Below, piece by piece: positions 9,092 to 17,572 of a stretch of 64,000 nt of DNA (within the stretch, counting starts at the first letter, position 1; each line of letters opens with the position of its first letter). The position numbers and the translations under genes were made by a program. The DNA is taken from the NCBI GenBank assembly GCA_030017895.1, contig JASEGV010000001.1, positions 1 through 64,000 of the forward strand, written 5' to 3'. The stretch is from Bacteroidota bacterium. GTDB lineage: Bacteria; Bacteroidota; Ignavibacteria; UBA10030; BY39. Under the pieces are notes generated by a model, which saw nothing but the letters and a program-made list of their open reading frames with translations, ran no database searches and was not told the origin of the DNA.

Positions 9092-9114
9092 GACCGATTC
9101 ATCGGTCTTTTTTT
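9092..9114 (+). terminator. Rho-independent terminator after the tilS-hpt-ftsH operon
   Basis: Perfect stem GACCGA/TCGGTC (9092-9097 and 9102-9107) with loop TTCA, followed by seven T residues. It ends transcription coming from the + strand operon, or of a small RNA encoded just upstream. Confidence 0.85.
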
Positions 9115-9121
9115 ATCAGCG

Positions 9122-9274
9122 TGAGGCTGTCTAAAAAGTCTTTGTGTGCCTAAGTGTTCTTAGTACCTTAGTGTTGATGCTCTTATTTTTGAATCATAAT
9201 CAAAGGATTCTTACCACTAAGTCACCGAGTTCACTAAGAAACACTAAGAAATATTTACTTTTTAGACAGCCTCA
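9122..9274. mobile_element. MITE-like element with perfect 18-bp terminal inverted repeats
   Basis: The ends TGAGGCTGTCTAAAAAGT (9122-9139) and its exact reverse complement (9257-9274) bracket 117 bp without coding capacity. The interior is rich in CTTAGTG-type motifs in both orientations. Ends beginning GAGGCTGTCT are seen on known bacterial insertion sequences, so it was probably moved in trans by a transposase. A clear target duplication is not visible. Confidence 0.75.
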
Positions 9275-9404
9275 TGCGAGATTTTCGCGAACTTTTGGAA
9301 AGCCCGCTCGACTAACCAGCCCTACATCTATCTGGCGAGGGGACGAGCTTGTAAAATTTCCGATTTATACAAACCTAAGCTCGGTCATAAATCTGAATTT
9401 AGTC

Positions 9405-11411
9405 TCAATTTTCAAGAGCTTCAGCAACCAACTCGGCAATATCTTTTACAGATACTTTATCGGACGCTTCCTTATCTTTCACTCCGTCGGTAAGCATTGT
9501 TAAGCAGAAGGGACAAGCTGTGCCGATAATATCCGGGTTGAGTGCGAGTGCTTCTTCAGTCCGTTCGAGATATACCCGTTTCCCGATATTTTCTTCCATG
9601 AACATTCTTGATCCTCCGGCTCCGCAGCAAAATCCTTTGTCCTTTGATCTTTTCATCTCAAGGCATCTATCCCCTGTTATATTTTCTATTACTCCGCGTG
9701 GTGAATCGTACACATCATTATACCTGCCTAAGTAACACGAATCGTGGTAAGTTATTTTCTGAGAACCATTTGCCGAAACGCGAATTTTCTCATTTTTTAT
9801 CAAATTTAAAATAAAATCGGTGTGGTGGACAACTTCGTAGTTACCGCCAAACTGAGGATACTCGTTCTTAAGTGCATTAAGACAGTGCGGACAGGCAGTT
9901 ACAATTTTACGGATGTTATATTTATTCAGCGTAGTTACATTCTCGTTGATGAGCATTTGGGCAAGATATTCGTTCCCCGCTCTGCGTGCTGAGTCGCCGG
10001 TACATTTTTCTTCATTTCCTAGAATTGCAAATTTTACATCAGCTTTTTGTAATATTTTTACAATTGCTCGTGTAACGCTTTTAGCTCGCTCATCGAATGA
10101 ACCAGCACAACCAACCCAGAACAAAATTTCAGCATCTTGAGTTTGCGAAAATACAGGAACATCCAAACCTTCAGCCCAATCAGCTCTTGAAGCAGAACTG
10201 AATGCCCAAGGAGTATAGTTGCGTTCTAAATTTTGAAATGTAACTTGCAATTCTTTTGGAAAACGTGACTCGTTCAAAACCAAATACCGCCTCATCTCAA
10301 TAATCGAATCGACATGCTCTATCATCACGGGACATTCTTCCATACAAGCCATACAGGTTGTGCATGCCCATAATTCATCTTCACTTATATAATCATCCAC
10401 CAATTGGTTTTTGGGAGAACTTGTTAGATTACTTTGTAGCTCTGTTATCTTTTCAGTTCGATTGTTTTTAGCCCATATCGGACCTTTTTCAATAAGGCGA
10501 TGCCGCATATCTTCGAATATCTTACGTGGCGATAACGGTTTCCCTGTGAGGTTGGCAGGACAGACTGCAACACATCTGCCGCATTCAGTACAAGTGTAAC
10601 TATCTAACAATTGTTTCCATGTAAAATCTTCAACATCCGATGCACCAAATTTTGTTAATGTTTCGTCGCTTAAATTTATTGTTTTAAGTGCTCCCTTTGG
10701 TGTCAACTTAGAAAAATAAACGTTCGGTATCGAGGTTAAAACATGTAAGTGTTTGGAATAAGGAAGATAATTTAGGAATACAAGAACCAAGCCGACATGT
10801 ATCCACCAAAAGATATGATAAAATATTGTTTGTGTTTCAATACCAAATAAAGAAAAAAGAGGTAACAAGTTAGCTGAAACAAAATTAGCAGATGAAACTG
10901 ATTGGTGCATCAGCATTTTTGTTGCACTTTGTCCGTACATCGAAAGCATAATAAACAGAATCATTGTTAAAATGAAGTAAGCTTCTGCCGATGAATGATT
11001 TTCGAAACGTTTTGGTTTCAAAATAATTCGTCGAATGAAAGCGTATAAGATGGATACAACGACCAAAAGAGCAAATAATTCCTGTAATAAAATTAGGGGA
11101 GGATGAATTGTGCCTAAAAACGAGAACGAAAATCCAGAATAAAACCCTTCGCCAATAGATTCGATAATTGCGCTGAACAAAACTACAAAACCCCAGAAAA
11201 TAAAAAAGTGCATCAAACCCGCTAATGGTTCACGAAGTAGTTTGGTTTGACCGAAGGCAACTACGAATACTCGCATGAGTCGTTGAAATGGTTTGTCAGT
11301 TCGATACTCTTCACGACCTAATTTTAAATACGAAAATAATCTTCTCACATTATAAAAGAAAAAAGAAATCGAAATAATAAAAACAAAAATGAAAACAATA
11401 CTGTTAGTCAT
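9405..11411 (-). CDS. HdrD-like (DUF224) Fe-S oxidoreductase with membrane cytochrome-like domain
   Basis: A 668-residue redox protein. The N-terminal third has about six membrane segments like the gamma subunit of respiratory nitrate reductase (NarI-like, potential heme b site). Next come two 4Fe-4S motifs, CTECGRCVAVCPANLTGK and CTTCMACMEECP. The C-terminal half has two CCG-type cysteine domains (the second ends SCYLGR...CCGAGG...TACPFC), as in heterodisulfide reductase HdrD. Proteins of this build pass electrons between soluble carriers, often electron-transfer flavoprotein, and the quinone pool. No etfAB or acyl-CoA dehydrogenase is adjacent here, so the partner is unknown. Confidence 0.82.
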   Translation of the reverse strand: MTNSIVFIFVFIISISFFFYNVRRLFSYLKLGREEYRTDKPFQRLMRVFVVAFGQTKLLREPLAGLMHFFIFWGFVVLFSAIIESIGEGFYSGFSFSFLGTIHPPLILLQELFALLVVVSILYAFIRRIILKPKRFENHSSAEAYFILTMILFIMLSMYGQSATKMLMHQSVSSANFVSANLLPLFSLFGIETQTIFYHIFWWIHVGLVLVFLNYLPYSKHLHVLTSIPNVYFSKLTPKGALKTINLSDETLTKFGASDVEDFTWKQLLDSYTCTECGRCVAVCPANLTGKPLSPRKIFEDMRHRLIEKGPIWAKNNRTEKITELQSNLTSSPKNQLVDDYISEDELWACTTCMACMEECPVMIEHVDSIIEMRRYLVLNESRFPKELQVTFQNLERNYTPWAFSSASRADWAEGLDVPVFSQTQDAEILFWVGCAGSFDERAKSVTRAIVKILQKADVKFAILGNEEKCTGDSARRAGNEYLAQMLINENVTTLNKYNIRKIVTACPHCLNALKNEYPQFGGNYEVVHHTDFILNLIKNEKIRVSANGSQKITYHDSCYLGRYNDVYDSPRGVIENITGDRCLEMKRSKDKGFCCGAGGSRMFMEENIGKRVYLERTEEALALNPDIIGTACPFCLTMLTDGVKDKEASDKVSVKDIAELVAEALEN

Positions 11412-11420
11412 ATATTTTCT

Positions 11421-12338
11421 CTATTGTTTATTTGGAATAAGCATATCGGTCTCGAAGACAGTAACCGCATAACCACCGATTTTTATAGATTGGACTTTAT
11501 TATTCTCTACTGACAAAGTAACATTTATTCTCCCTTTTCTGCCGAGAACATCCCCCTGCTCAGCTATATAGGTAGCCACACCATCGACGGGTGCTAACAG
11601 ATTATTTTCAAAAAGATAAACTGCTAATGGTCCGTGTGCCGAACCGGTTACCGGGTCTTCCTGTATTCCTTCGTTTGGGGCAAAAAACCGTAAATGTACC
11701 AACGATTCCCTATCAATCGTTTCTTGCGTAAATACACAGATTCCCTGCAAATTTCGTTGATTTAAGAAATTAGTTACAGCAAAATAATTTGGCTTTATGC
11801 TGTATAATACATGCAACCTTCTTATCGGCACGATAAGATACTCGGCTCGGAGAATTAATATTTTAGGATCTACATCACTAATGTTAAGGTTTAATATTCT
11901 AATAATATCTAATTTTTGGGACTGATAGCGCTCGAATTTAGTTGGAACAATTAAACCTAAATTGATACCAATTTTTTCTTCTGATTTAATAACTTCGACG
12001 GGAAGAATTCCTGATTTTGTTTCAAGTTTGAAATTATAATTTCCGTGCTTTTCCATCCCGTACAAACCATCTTCAGCAAGCGAATGAAAAGCCGCAATCG
12101 TTGCATGTCCGCATAGGGATACTTCATTAAGGGGAGTAAACCAGCGTAGCTGTAAATCGGCTCCCTGGACGGTCGGAGGCAAAACAAATGCTGTCTCCGA
12201 TAAATTCATTTCGCGCGCTATTTTTTGCATTTGATTTGAATCGAGTTTATTTGCATCGTTCACTACGCCAGCTGGGTTTCCTTCAAAAGGAGTTGTTGTG
12301 AATGCATCAATTTGTTTTATTTTTATACGATTTAACAT
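11421..12338 (-). CDS. PhzF-family isomerase/epimerase
   Basis: A 305-residue protein of the diaminopimelate-epimerase-like fold. Conserved PhzF features: DAFTTTPFEGNPAGVV at the N-terminus, LSETAFV with the presumed catalytic Glu48, LCGHATIAAFH (about 82-92), and EDPVTGSAHGPLAVY in the C-terminal half. Family members isomerise small acids (PhzF itself acts in phenazine synthesis), but no phenazine genes are present, so the substrate is unknown. It starts 7 bp downstream of the YjbQ gene and ends 9 bp before the oxidoreductase start, so all are probably one transcript. Confidence 0.88.
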   Translation of the reverse strand: MLNRIKIKQIDAFTTTPFEGNPAGVVNDANKLDSNQMQKIAREMNLSETAFVLPPTVQGADLQLRWFTPLNEVSLCGHATIAAFHSLAEDGLYGMEKHGNYNFKLETKSGILPVEVIKSEEKIGINLGLIVPTKFERYQSQKLDIIRILNLNISDVDPKILILRAEYLIVPIRRLHVLYSIKPNYFAVTNFLNQRNLQGICVFTQETIDRESLVHLRFFAPNEGIQEDPVTGSAHGPLAVYLFENNLLAPVDGVATYIAEQGDVLGRKGRINVTLSVENNKVQSIKIGGYAVTVFETDMLIPNKQ

Positions 12339-12345
12339 TAATTAT

Positions 12346-12765
12346 TTATACTCCTAATATTTTGCAAATTATTTTTCGTTCGCGGGGACGATTATCGAAG
12401 TCGATTAACACCACTTGCTGCCATACTCCTAAATGAGTCGCCCCATTTTCTATCGGGATTGTTAACGATGTTCCGAGCAGTGTCGACCGTACATGAGCGT
12501 ATCCATTTCCGTCATGCCAAGTATAGTCGTGATGGTATCGGTGTTTCATCGGGGCGATTCTTTCGAAAGTTTCGGGTAAATCTTTTAGCAAACCGGGCTC
12601 ATATTCCATTGTACTTAAACCGGCTGTCGAGCCAACTACAAATATATTAACTATCCCATCGCCGATACCGGATTTAGTAACAACAGAATTTATCTTTTCT
12701 GAAATGTTGATAATTTCAGAATTTCCTTTTGTCGGTATTTCGATATGTTCAGTTATTACTCTCAT
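12346..12765 (-). CDS. YjbQ family protein (UPF0047, secondary thiamine-phosphate synthase type)
   Basis: A 139-residue single-domain protein. The family signature is clear: YHHDYTWHDGNGYAHVRSTLLGTSLTIPIENGATHLGVWQQVVLIDFDNRPRERKI, with the conserved histidines and the GxWQ motif (only partly quoted motifs such as HHD, GNGxxH and LGxWQ matter). Some members have weak thiamine-phosphate synthase activity; the physiological role is unsettled. The start overlaps the end of the DUF4905 gene by 17 bp. Confidence 0.88.
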   Translation of the reverse strand: MRVITEHIEIPTKGNSEIINISEKINSVVTKSGIGDGIVNIFVVGSTAGLSTMEYEPGLLKDLPETFERIAPMKHRYHHDYTWHDGNGYAHVRSTLLGTSLTIPIENGATHLGVWQQVVLIDFDNRPRERKIICKILGV

Positions 12766-13606
12766 ATAACTTTACCGCTTTTAATATTGTTTTGTCTTTT
12801 ATGTAATACAGAAAATTTCCTTTCCAAAAATATTTTGGAATAACCGGCATATTCGCCGACGATATTATTTTATCTGTATAGAAAATTTTATTTTTATTAC
12901 TTAGAACACAAATGTACTCATCATAGGTTGGTGCCGCGATATCGTCGTTGACCTTTCTGCTATATCCTATTACATTTACATCATTCGCCACGTTTGTGAG
13001 TACTTCTACCGGATCTACGATATCGCTTGCATTGTTTTGTTTTTTGATAAATCTATGGACAGTTTCGTTTGGCAACTCGTTTATCGAATGTTCAGCTGGT
13101 GTTTGATAATAGAGCTGTTCATTAATTTTCAATTCTTTTAATCTATTTTTGAATCCATCTTCGCTTACCTCACAGAGGGTTTCGCCGGTTAATAGGTTAA
13201 GTTTCAGTTTTTGTGTAGCAGCAAAACTGTTTCTTGATGCGATTAAATAATTGTTGTCGGATGAAACAAAAATCAATTCGTTGTTGCTCCATAATATTTT
13301 GCCGGTATTGATATCAACTACTATAATTTTTTTGTGAGCAGGTAAATCGGGTCTTTCATACTCATGTAAAATCACAACATCACCGAAAACCCCCTCGATA
13401 CCAACCCACCAGGTTTGCGATAACTGAATATCAGCCCATCTCGATTTTCCGGTTACAGCATCGATACAATAAAAAGAAACTACCTTCTCGGTAACGTTCC
13501 TGACTTCAGTGATAATGCAGTTTTGATGATTGGGAAATAGACGCCAAATTGGGTGTAAAAAATTGATTTCCCACACGACATTGGTTATATTTTTTTTAAA
13601 GAGCAA
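12749..13606 (-). CDS. DUF4905-like protein of unknown function
   Basis: A 285-residue protein resembling DUF4905, a family confined largely to Bacteroidota/Chlorobiota relatives. It begins with a conserved WEINFLHPIWRLFPNHQN stretch and has repeated beta-rich blocks such as DAVTGKSRWADI and DINTGKILWSN, reminiscent of PQQ-type or other propeller blades. No signal peptide or membrane segment is obvious. Start is TTG 13606; an in-frame stop lies 6 bp upstream and no ATG is available near the N-terminus. The 3' end overlaps the yjbQ-like gene, suggesting coupled expression. Confidence 0.6.
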   Translation of the reverse strand: MLFKKNITNVVWEINFLHPIWRLFPNHQNCIITEVRNVTEKVVSFYCIDAVTGKSRWADIQLSQTWWVGIEGVFGDVVILHEYERPDLPAHKKIIVVDINTGKILWSNNELIFVSSDNNYLIASRNSFAATQKLKLNLLTGETLCEVSEDGFKNRLKELKINEQLYYQTPAEHSINELPNETVHRFIKKQNNASDIVDPVEVLTNVANDVNVIGYSRKVNDDIAAPTYDEYICVLSNKNKIFYTDKIISSANMPVIPKYFWKGNFLYYIKDKTILKAVKLYESNN

Positions 13607-13667
13607 AAGTTACCATATCATAATTCGTTAAAAATATGGTATAAGATAACAATCTCGACTTACATTA

Positions 13668-14258
13668 TCAAGTATAATCTGTAATAAATGGTTTTATCAG
13701 AGTGAATGCACGCCCCCTGTGGCTTATTGAGTTCTTAATCTCTTGTGATAATTCAGCAAAAGTTTGCCGATAACCATCGGGTATAAAAAGTGGGTCATAC
13801 CCAAAACCTCCACTGCCTCGTAATTCATTGATTATCCTGCCTGTGCAAAATCCTTCGACGATGTGTTCGGTTTCAAAAGTTTTAAATACAACGACACACC
13901 GGAAACGAGCTTTTCTTTTATCATCATAATAATATTTCAACAACTTTAAAAGTTTTTGATTATTCTTATTATAGTCCTTCGGTTCACCGGCAAAACGTGC
14001 TGAGTAAACCCCCGGTTGCATATTTAGTGAATAGACTTCCAATCCGGAATCATCACTCAGAATAGGCAATTGTAGAATACTAAAAACCTCGCGTGCTTTT
14101 TTCAGCGCATTTTCTTCAAATGTCTTCCCATCTTCTATAATTTCAGGAATCTCCGGATAATCTTTTAAACTTTTAATTTCAAGATAAAGGTCGGATAAAA
14201 TCTCTTTAATCTCACGAACTTTGCCCTCGTTATTACTTGCAATAACTAACGATTTCAT
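13668..14258 (-). CDS. rdgB: XTP/dITP diphosphatase (RdgB/HAM1 family)
   Basis: A 196-residue house-cleaning nucleotide pyrophosphatase that removes dITP, ITP and XTP from the pool. Conserved features are the N-terminal LVIASNNEGKVREIKEIL, the SDDSGLEV catalytic stretch, PGVYSARFAG, and the C-terminal GGFGYDPLFIPDG...TFAEL...K..ISHRGRA. The ATG at 14258, 4 bp after the radA stop, gives the normal family start; the frame opens further upstream inside radA. Last gene of a long collinear minus-strand run. Confidence 0.94.
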   Translation of the reverse strand: MKSLVIASNNEGKVREIKEILSDLYLEIKSLKDYPEIPEIIEDGKTFEENALKKAREVFSILQLPILSDDSGLEVYSLNMQPGVYSARFAGEPKDYNKNNQKLLKLLKYYYDDKRKARFRCVVVFKTFETEHIVEGFCTGRIINELRGSGGFGYDPLFIPDGYRQTFAELSQEIKNSISHRGRAFTLIKPFITDYT

Positions 14259-14262
14259 AAAC

Positions 14263-15615
14263 TTAGAGCAATTTATCCAGGGCATCGTTAATCGTCTCTA
14301 CACCGATGATCTCGAGGTTAGAGTTTTTATAAAAATTTTTCAAATTATTTTTTGGAATGATAATTTTATTGAATCCTAATTTATCAGCTTCTTGGATTCT
14401 TCGTTCGGGTTGGCTGACAGTTCGTATCTCACCACCTAATCCGACTTCTCCGACGGCTATCGTTTTTGAATCAACTGGCATATCACGTAAACTCGAAACA
14501 ATCGAAGCAGCGATACCAAGGTCAACCGCAGGTTCATCAGTTCGCAAACCACCTGCGATATTCACAAAAACATCATGATTCGAAAGTTGAACACCTACCC
14601 GTTTTTCGAGCACAGCCAATAGCAATCCTAACCTCCGGTAATCGATGCCTGTTGTATTCCGCTGAGGCATTCCATAATTCGTTGGCGAAACAAGAGCTTG
14701 CACTTCGATCAACAGAGGACGCGTTCCTTCGATACTTGCGACAACCGTTGAACCGGAAGCACCAAATATCCTCTCTGATAAAAATACTTCTGATGGATTT
14801 TTTACTTCACACAATCCGGTATCGTGCATTTCAAAAATTCCTATTTCATTCGTTGAACCAAACCGGTTTTTGATACACCTCAAAATTCTATATGCGTGAT
14901 GCCGCTCCCCTTCGAATTGGAGAACAGTATCCACCATGTGTTCTATTACTTTTGGTCCGGCAATTATTCCTTCCTTCGTAACGTGCCCGATTAAAAATAT
15001 AGCGATATTATTTTCCTTCGCCATACGTTGCAACAATGCCGTGCATTCACGGACTTGTCCAACACTTCCGGGAGAACTTTCTAACTCGCTTCGGTACATC
15101 GTTTGAATCGAGTCAACAACGAGGATATCAGGTTTTTGGTGTGTTACAACATTCACAACTTTTTCGAGGTCGGTTTCAGCCATCGGGAAAATAGAATCAG
15201 CCGATTCCACTTTGAGACGTTCAGATCGAAGTTTTAACTGTTGCAGCGATTCTTCACCTGTTACATAAAGAATAATTTTATCGCCGATACTATCAGCAAT
15301 CTGCAACATCAGTGTTGATTTTCCGATCCCCGGATCACCACCTATTAAAGTTACCGATCCGTGCACAATACCGCCGCCTAACACCCTGTTGAACTCATTC
15401 AATGCGGTTATAATTCGTGGTTCTTCTGCAGTTTCAACACCGGAAAGAGGTATAACATCAAATTTTTCTTTCTTTGAACTTTTAATACCTCTTGAGGTCT
15501 TGAATATCTCTTCAACAAAAGTATTCCATTCCTCGCAATTCGGGCATTTTCCAATCCAACGTGGCGACTCGTACCCACACGATTGGCAAACATATTTCAG
15601 ATGTGTTTTCGACAT
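14263..15615 (-). CDS. radA: DNA repair protein RadA
   Basis: A 450-residue RecA-like ATPase that promotes branch migration of recombination intermediates. The N-terminal zinc finger uses C10, C13, C24 and C27 (CQSC...GKCPNC). Walker A is GGDPGIGKST (92-101), the RadA-specific KNRFG motif is present (IKNRFGSTNEIG), and the C-terminal Lon-protease-like domain follows (GGLRTDEPAVDLGIAASI...GEVGLGGEIR). Its stop lies 4 bp before rdgB. Confidence 0.96.
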   Translation of the reverse strand: MSKTHLKYVCQSCGYESPRWIGKCPNCEEWNTFVEEIFKTSRGIKSSKKEKFDVIPLSGVETAEEPRIITALNEFNRVLGGGIVHGSVTLIGGDPGIGKSTLMLQIADSIGDKIILYVTGEESLQQLKLRSERLKVESADSIFPMAETDLEKVVNVVTHQKPDILVVDSIQTMYRSELESSPGSVGQVRECTALLQRMAKENNIAIFLIGHVTKEGIIAGPKVIEHMVDTVLQFEGERHHAYRILRCIKNRFGSTNEIGIFEMHDTGLCEVKNPSEVFLSERIFGASGSTVVASIEGTRPLLIEVQALVSPTNYGMPQRNTTGIDYRRLGLLLAVLEKRVGVQLSNHDVFVNIAGGLRTDEPAVDLGIAASIVSSLRDMPVDSKTIAVGEVGLGGEIRTVSQPERRIQEADKLGFNKIIIPKNNLKNFYKNSNLEIIGVETINDALDKLL

Positions 15616-15617
15616 TT

Positions 15618-16496
15618 TTATTTACCTGTTCTGATATCTCTTCCCCAAAGTAATTTTGTACGCAGTAGTTCGAAATATGAATGTTCTTTCCTCTTTATCA
15701 ACTTTACCTGATAACTGGCTCTGCGAATGATAAACTCGACGGGCGTTTTGAAAAAAGCTTCCTCCTGCCCATCAGCTGAAAGATGGATTGGAACATCGGT
15801 TTTTACTATCACTTTTATAATACTATTATCCGGTACAACAACCGGTCGTGCAGTCAATGTATGTGCAGCAATAGGAGTAATTACGAAAACATCAGTGCCG
15901 GGAGTTACAACCGGACCTCCTGCTGCAAGGGAGTAAGCTGTGGAACCGGTTGGTGTTGTGATTATCAATCCATCAGCAGAGTATCGAACTAAAAATTGTC
16001 CATTCACATAAGTTTCCAACTCGATAACCCGCTTATAATTTCCTCTATCAATCACAATATCATTCAACCCAAAATATTTTTTCTTCTTTACGTTGGAAGA
16101 TGCTTCTAATACTATACGGTTTTCAATCAGATAATTATGATCGATAATTGACTGTATACTTTTTTTCATTTCGGTTATTGTAACATCGGCAAGAAAACCA
16201 AGTTTTCCTAAATTAATTCCGAGAATCGGGGTTTGCTGTTTGCCGACAATCCGTGCCGCAGCGAGCATAGTTCCGTCGCCACCAAATGCAATCAATACAT
16301 CGCAATTAGCCGGTAGCGCTTTGGATGATGCAATATTACTTTCTTTAAAATTATAACGTTTGAGCTTACCAAGTAATGCGACTACATCATCACTCACGAC
16401 AAAATCGATTTTTTTTTCACGAAAATATGAAATCAAATCGATAACAACTTCAGATAAAGTTGGTTTATGAATATTACCGATAATTCCAAATTTCAT
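15618..16496 (-). CDS. nadK: NAD kinase
   Basis: A 292-residue ATP-dependent NAD kinase, the route to NADP. The GGDGTM motif (72-77) and the region NDIVIDRG...TYVNGQFLVRYSADGLIITTPTGSTAYSLAAGGP are the two hallmark stretches. Length and architecture are normal. It ends 2 bp before radA. Confidence 0.95.
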   Translation of the reverse strand: MKFGIIGNIHKPTLSEVVIDLISYFREKKIDFVVSDDVVALLGKLKRYNFKESNIASSKALPANCDVLIAFGGDGTMLAAARIVGKQQTPILGINLGKLGFLADVTITEMKKSIQSIIDHNYLIENRIVLEASSNVKKKKYFGLNDIVIDRGNYKRVIELETYVNGQFLVRYSADGLIITTPTGSTAYSLAAGGPVVTPGTDVFVITPIAAHTLTARPVVVPDNSIIKVIVKTDVPIHLSADGQEEAFFKTPVEFIIRRASYQVKLIKRKEHSYFELLRTKLLWGRDIRTGK

Positions 16497-16523
16497 AGTT
16501 GATCCTTTATTTTATCAGTTGAC

Positions 16524-16793
16524 TTATTGTACTTTAGCGACTTCGTCCACATAATTTAATTTTAATTCTTTTAATACTTCAACAAACATCCGGCTCTCGT
16601 TTTCTGTAAGATTATTTTTCATTTTTTGGAATAACATATCTAAAATATCAATCGATGTTTGTGCCATTTCCAGGTTTTTTTCTACTTTATCAGTTATAGG
16701 ATTTTTCAATTTTCTCATCTGCTGAAGGGCTGCTGTTTGAAACATTAGAACTACGTGTGTTAACAATATTTCGTTTTTTTCAGGTTGACTCAT
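16524..16793 (-). CDS. DUF1844 domain protein
   Basis: An 89-residue, largely helical protein matching the DUF1844 pattern: LTHVVLMFQTAALQQMRKL at the N-terminus, then ..MAQTSIDILDMLFQKMKNNLTENE. The family is widespread in FCB bacteria and others; its function is unknown. Its start codon overlaps the stop of the glycosyltransferase gene in an ATGA arrangement. Confidence 0.8.
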   Translation of the reverse strand: MSQPEKNEILLTHVVLMFQTAALQQMRKLKNPITDKVEKNLEMAQTSIDILDMLFQKMKNNLTENESRMFVEVLKELKLNYVDEVAKVQ

Positions 16794-17572
16794 AATAAAT
16801 CCTTTTTATTGGTTTTCGATAATTTGATTTCCCATAATTTTGCATATTTCGTAAAAACGTAAGCTGACGAGAGAACGGACAAAACGAAACCGTGTAAGCC
16901 ATCTAAAAAGCCCCGTTTTAAAATAAACATTTTGAAGAAAGTATAAATAGGTTTAATAAATAAATACCAAATTCGAAAGGGTGTTCCCTTTTCTTCTAAA
17001 TCGTCAGCAGCAAGCGAGGTATATTTATTAAACTTGTTAAAATAATGTAACAGATTATCGTCCGTAAAATGAAGCAGGGGGTTGTTTAAAGTTCCGGTTT
17101 CACCAACAAGTTCAAATCTTTCGTGAACCCGTGAGTTGCTGAAAGTACCGGAATCTTTCCGAAAAAGCCGTATTACATACCCCGGATACCAGCCACTATG
17201 TTTTATCCATTTGCCTAAAAAATATGCTTGCCGGGCAACTTTATATCCTGTGTATCGTTTGCTGCTATCATTAATTACCGATATGATTTCATTTTTAAGT
17301 TCCGGTGTAACCCGCTCATCCGCATCTATTGATAATATCCAATTGTTCGAGGCATTCTGTACAGCAAAATTTTTTGCTTCTGAGTAGCCTTCCCACTTTC
17401 GCACAAATATTTTGGACGTGTATTGTTTCGCTAATTCGATAGTTCTATCTGTGCTAAACGAATCGACCATTATAATTTCATCAGCCCATGAAACAGATTT
17501 TAAGCAATCCTCGATATTTCTTTCTTCATTGAACGATATTACGCACACTGATATTTTTGATTTATTATCCAT
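16790..17572 (-). CDS. Family 2 glycosyltransferase (WaaE/KdtX-like)
   Basis: A 260-residue GT-A enzyme. It begins ISVCVISFNEERNIEDCLKSVSWADEIIMVDSFSTDRT, has the metal-binding DXD at SIDADERV, and the acceptor region GWYPGYVIRLFRKDSGTFSNSRVHERF typical of lipopolysaccharide core beta-glucosyl/heptosyl transferases of the WaaE type. A hydrophobic stretch near the C-terminus suggests membrane association. The ATG at 17572 is used; the longer frame upstream is antisense-of-nothing extension inside the neighbouring gene. Likely acts in lipopolysaccharide or exopolysaccharide assembly with the two genes upstream. Confidence 0.85.
   Translation of the reverse strand: MDNKSKISVCVISFNEERNIEDCLKSVSWADEIIMVDSFSTDRTIELAKQYTSKIFVRKWEGYSEAKNFAVQNASNNWILSIDADERVTPELKNEIISVINDSSKRYTGYKVARQAYFLGKWIKHSGWYPGYVIRLFRKDSGTFSNSRVHERFELVGETGTLNNPLLHFTDDNLLHYFNKFNKYTSLAADDLEEKGTPFRIWYLFIKPIYTFFKMFILKRGFLDGLHGFVLSVLSSAYVFTKYAKLWEIKLSKTNKKDLL

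Larger units (their letters stand above)
8961..9404. other. 444-bp region with no supported protein gene
   Basis: Contains a hairpin-rich stretch (9027-9079), a strong rho-independent terminator (9092-9114) and a 153-bp MITE-like element (9122-9274), then about 130 bp before the convergent oxidoreductase gene ends. The only longer open frame (9144-9503, +) runs through the MITE and into the antisense of the oxidoreductase gene, and looks non-coding. Confidence 0.75.

Noticed and set aside
9144-9503. 119-residue open frame on the + strand
   Set aside because: It runs through the MITE and into the antisense strand of the oxidoreductase gene; no family features.
12749-12765. 17-bp overlap of DUF4905 and YjbQ genes as evidence of a frameshift fusion
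   Set aside because: Both proteins have normal ends and unrelated folds; overlap is an ordinary coupled arrangement.
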